64,000 nt of DNA from positions 1,488,001-1,552,000 of the forward strand of contig NZ_CP013187.1 in NCBI RefSeq assembly GCF_001444405.1, in the 5' to 3' direction. Numbering within the stretch: the stretch's first letter is position 1; each line of letters starts with the position of its first letter. Under the pieces are notes generated by a model that did no database searches, was not told the origin of the DNA, and was given only the letters and a program-made list of their open reading frames with translations. The translations under genes were made by a program, and so were the position numbers. Below are positions 62,950 to 64,000 of the stretch, piece by piece. The DNA is from Pseudoalteromonas phenolica. Its GTDB lineage: Bacteria > Pseudomonadota > Gammaproteobacteria > Enterobacterales > Alteromonadaceae.

Positions 62950-63798
62950 ATGACCCAATTATCTCTTCCAAGAAACAGAACGCTTGATTTAACTAAACCG
63001 ATTATCATGGGTATTGTTAATGTTACACCTGATTCATTTTCAGATGGTGGCAATTACAATTCTGCTGAGGATGCGTTTAAACAAGCTATGCGTTTAATTG
63101 AAGAAGGAGCAGAAATTCTGGATATTGGTGGTGAGTCTACCCGACCAGGTGCACCTGACGTTGCACTTCAAGAAGAGCTGCAACGTGTTATACCGGTAAT
63201 CAAGCGTATACGAGAAGCATCTGATTGTGTGATTTCAATTGATACCAGTAAAGCTGCTGTCATGGAAGCGGCCATTGAAGCCGGTGCAGACATTATTAAT
63301 GATGTAAGAGCGCTTCAAGAGCCTGGCGCATTAGAAGTTGCAGCAAAACATTCCGATGTACCCGTTTGTTTAATGCATATGCAAGGTCAACCTCGCACGA
63401 TGCAAGCAAACCCAACCTATGAAAACCTTATTTCAGAGATAAACCAGTTTTTTGAAGAGCGAGTTTTAACGTGCAGTAAAGCTGGCATTAATCAAAACAG
63501 GATTATACTTGACCCTGGCTTTGGTTTCGGTAAAACACTGAATCATAACTTTGAAATTTTAGACAAATTCAAAGAATTTTCGACACTGGGTTTGCCACTA
63601 TTGGCAGGCTTATCTCGTAAATCTATGTTTGGACAACTTTTGAATAGAGAAACACATGAACGCGTTGCGGCCAGTTTAGCTGGTGCATTGTTATGTGCTC
63701 AAAAAGGCGCACATATTATCCGCGTTCATGATGTGAAAGAAACGGCTGATGTCATTGGTGTATGGCAAGCAGCAAGAAATGGAGTAACACCCTTATGA
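62950..63798 (+). CDS. folP: Dihydropteroate synthase
   Basis: Folate-synthesis enzyme that joins p-aminobenzoate to the pterin pyrophosphate; the target of sulfonamides. 282 residues with IMGIVNVTPDSFSDGG, EILDIGGESTRPGA, SIDTSK, LMHMQGQPRTMQ and LDPGFGFGKT, plus the late LAGLSRKSMFG. The stop overlaps the glmM start (ATGA), so the two are co-translated, which is the standard arrangement. Confidence 0.96.
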   Translation: MTQLSLPRNRTLDLTKPIIMGIVNVTPDSFSDGGNYNSAEDAFKQAMRLIEEGAEILDIGGESTRPGAPDVALQEELQRVIPVIKRIREASDCVISIDTSKAAVMEAAIEAGADIINDVRALQEPGALEVAAKHSDVPVCLMHMQGQPRTMQANPTYENLISEINQFFEERVLTCSKAGINQNRIILDPGFGFGKTLNHNFEILDKFKEFSTLGLPLLAGLSRKSMFGQLLNRETHERVAASLAGALLCAQKGAHIIRVHDVKETADVIGVWQAARNGVTPL

Positions 63799-64000
63799 CA
63801 ACAAGAAAGTATTTCGGCACTGATGGTGTTCGAGGTCTAGTCGGCGAATTTCCAATTACGCCCGAGTTCGCACTAAAATTAGGCTGGGCAGCTGGTAAAG
63901 TTTTATCTAAATCTGGTACTAAAAAAGTAATTATTGGTAAAGATACCCGTATTTCAGGTTATCTTCTTGAAACATCACTAGAAGCAGGATTAATTGCTGC
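63795..64000 (+). CDS. glmM: Phosphoglucosamine mutase GlmM (5' part, cut by window end)
   Basis: The ATG lies inside the folP stop (ATGA). The visible 68 residues (MTTRKYFGTDGVRGLVGEFP, KKVIIGKDTRISGYLLE) are the GlmM start; the catalytic phosphoserine loop lies beyond the window. The enzyme interconverts glucosamine-6-P and glucosamine-1-P for peptidoglycan and LPS synthesis. Confidence 0.93.
   Translation, partial: MTTRKYFGTDGVRGLVGEFPITPEFALKLGWAAGKVLSKSGTKKVIIGKDTRISGYLLETSLEAGLIA

Noticed and set aside
1..64000. CRISPR arrays, tRNA or rRNA genes, prophage structural genes
   Set aside because: No regular spaced repeats, cloverleaf-like sequences, rRNA segments or capsid/tail-type proteins were seen by eye.

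Overview
The window looks like a chromosome segment of a marine gammaproteobacterium of the Alteromonadales, most like Pseudoalteromonas. This rests on gene content and protein style (two TonB-dependent receptors, a receptor-linked flavin halogenase with SapC and a DUF6445-like protein, ilvY/ilvC, hrpA, smpB/ratA/rnfH/bamE, rlmE-ftsH-folP-glmM) and on the AT-rich DNA. No rRNA or tRNA gene and no CRISPR array was seen.

Region 1 (1-6345) is an outer-membrane nutrient-uptake locus: a TonB-dependent receptor behind two LacI-type palindromes, a flavin-dependent halogenase, a convergent DUF6445-like protein and SapC.

Region 2 (about 6364-23383) is a roughly 17 kb genomic island. It opens with a tightly coupled quartet: two tyrosine recombinases with all catalytic residues, one degenerate recombinase-like protein and a small coiled-coil protein. 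The main cargo (11847-19150) is a six-gene NTP-dependent conflict (defence) system: a nucleoside-phosphorylase-type effector with a C-terminal effector-associated domain (EAD), an all-helical GASH protein, two GTPases (DO-GTPase2 and DO-GTPase1), a GAP1-like protein ending in a matching EAD, and a two-TM SLATT/DUF4231-like protein. Behind it are an XRE repressor with two identical-architecture operators, an orphan IS3 OrfA, a cassette remnant, an integron-type gene cassette with a well-formed attC site, and an SMC/RecF-like ATPase. Both island ends carry TTAGAT-type repeats, an 11-bp inverted match and an 8-bp direct repeat.

Region 3 (23384-43550) is mostly core genome: a periplasmic isoaspartyl peptidase, a CBS protein, HrpA, a response regulator with a PilZ protein, a large SNF2-type helicase, SmpB, RatA/RnfH, BamE, a GIY-YIG protein, an M28 peptidase, a TPR lipoprotein, a chemoreceptor and IlvC/IlvY. 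Three copies of a ~160-bp repeat with terminal inverted repeats lie here; two abut gene stop codons.

Region 4 (43550-50400) is a probable iron-responsive outer-membrane cluster: a DUF4856-like lipoprotein, an imelysin-like lipoprotein, a TonB-dependent receptor and a membrane fatty-acid-hydroxylase-type enzyme, with a Fur-box-like site upstream.

Region 5 (50400-64000) is housekeeping: a CPA2 antiporter, a Spo0M-like protein, an ElaA-type acetyltransferase, an NSS transporter, an RstBA-like two-component system, a lipoprotein, a serine beta-lactamase-family hydrolase, YhbY, RlmE, FtsH, FolP and the start of GlmM, which runs off the window. Many start codons were moved inward to an ATG with a good ribosome binding site; these cases are stated in the entries. 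All family names come from motif recognition by eye, without database searches.
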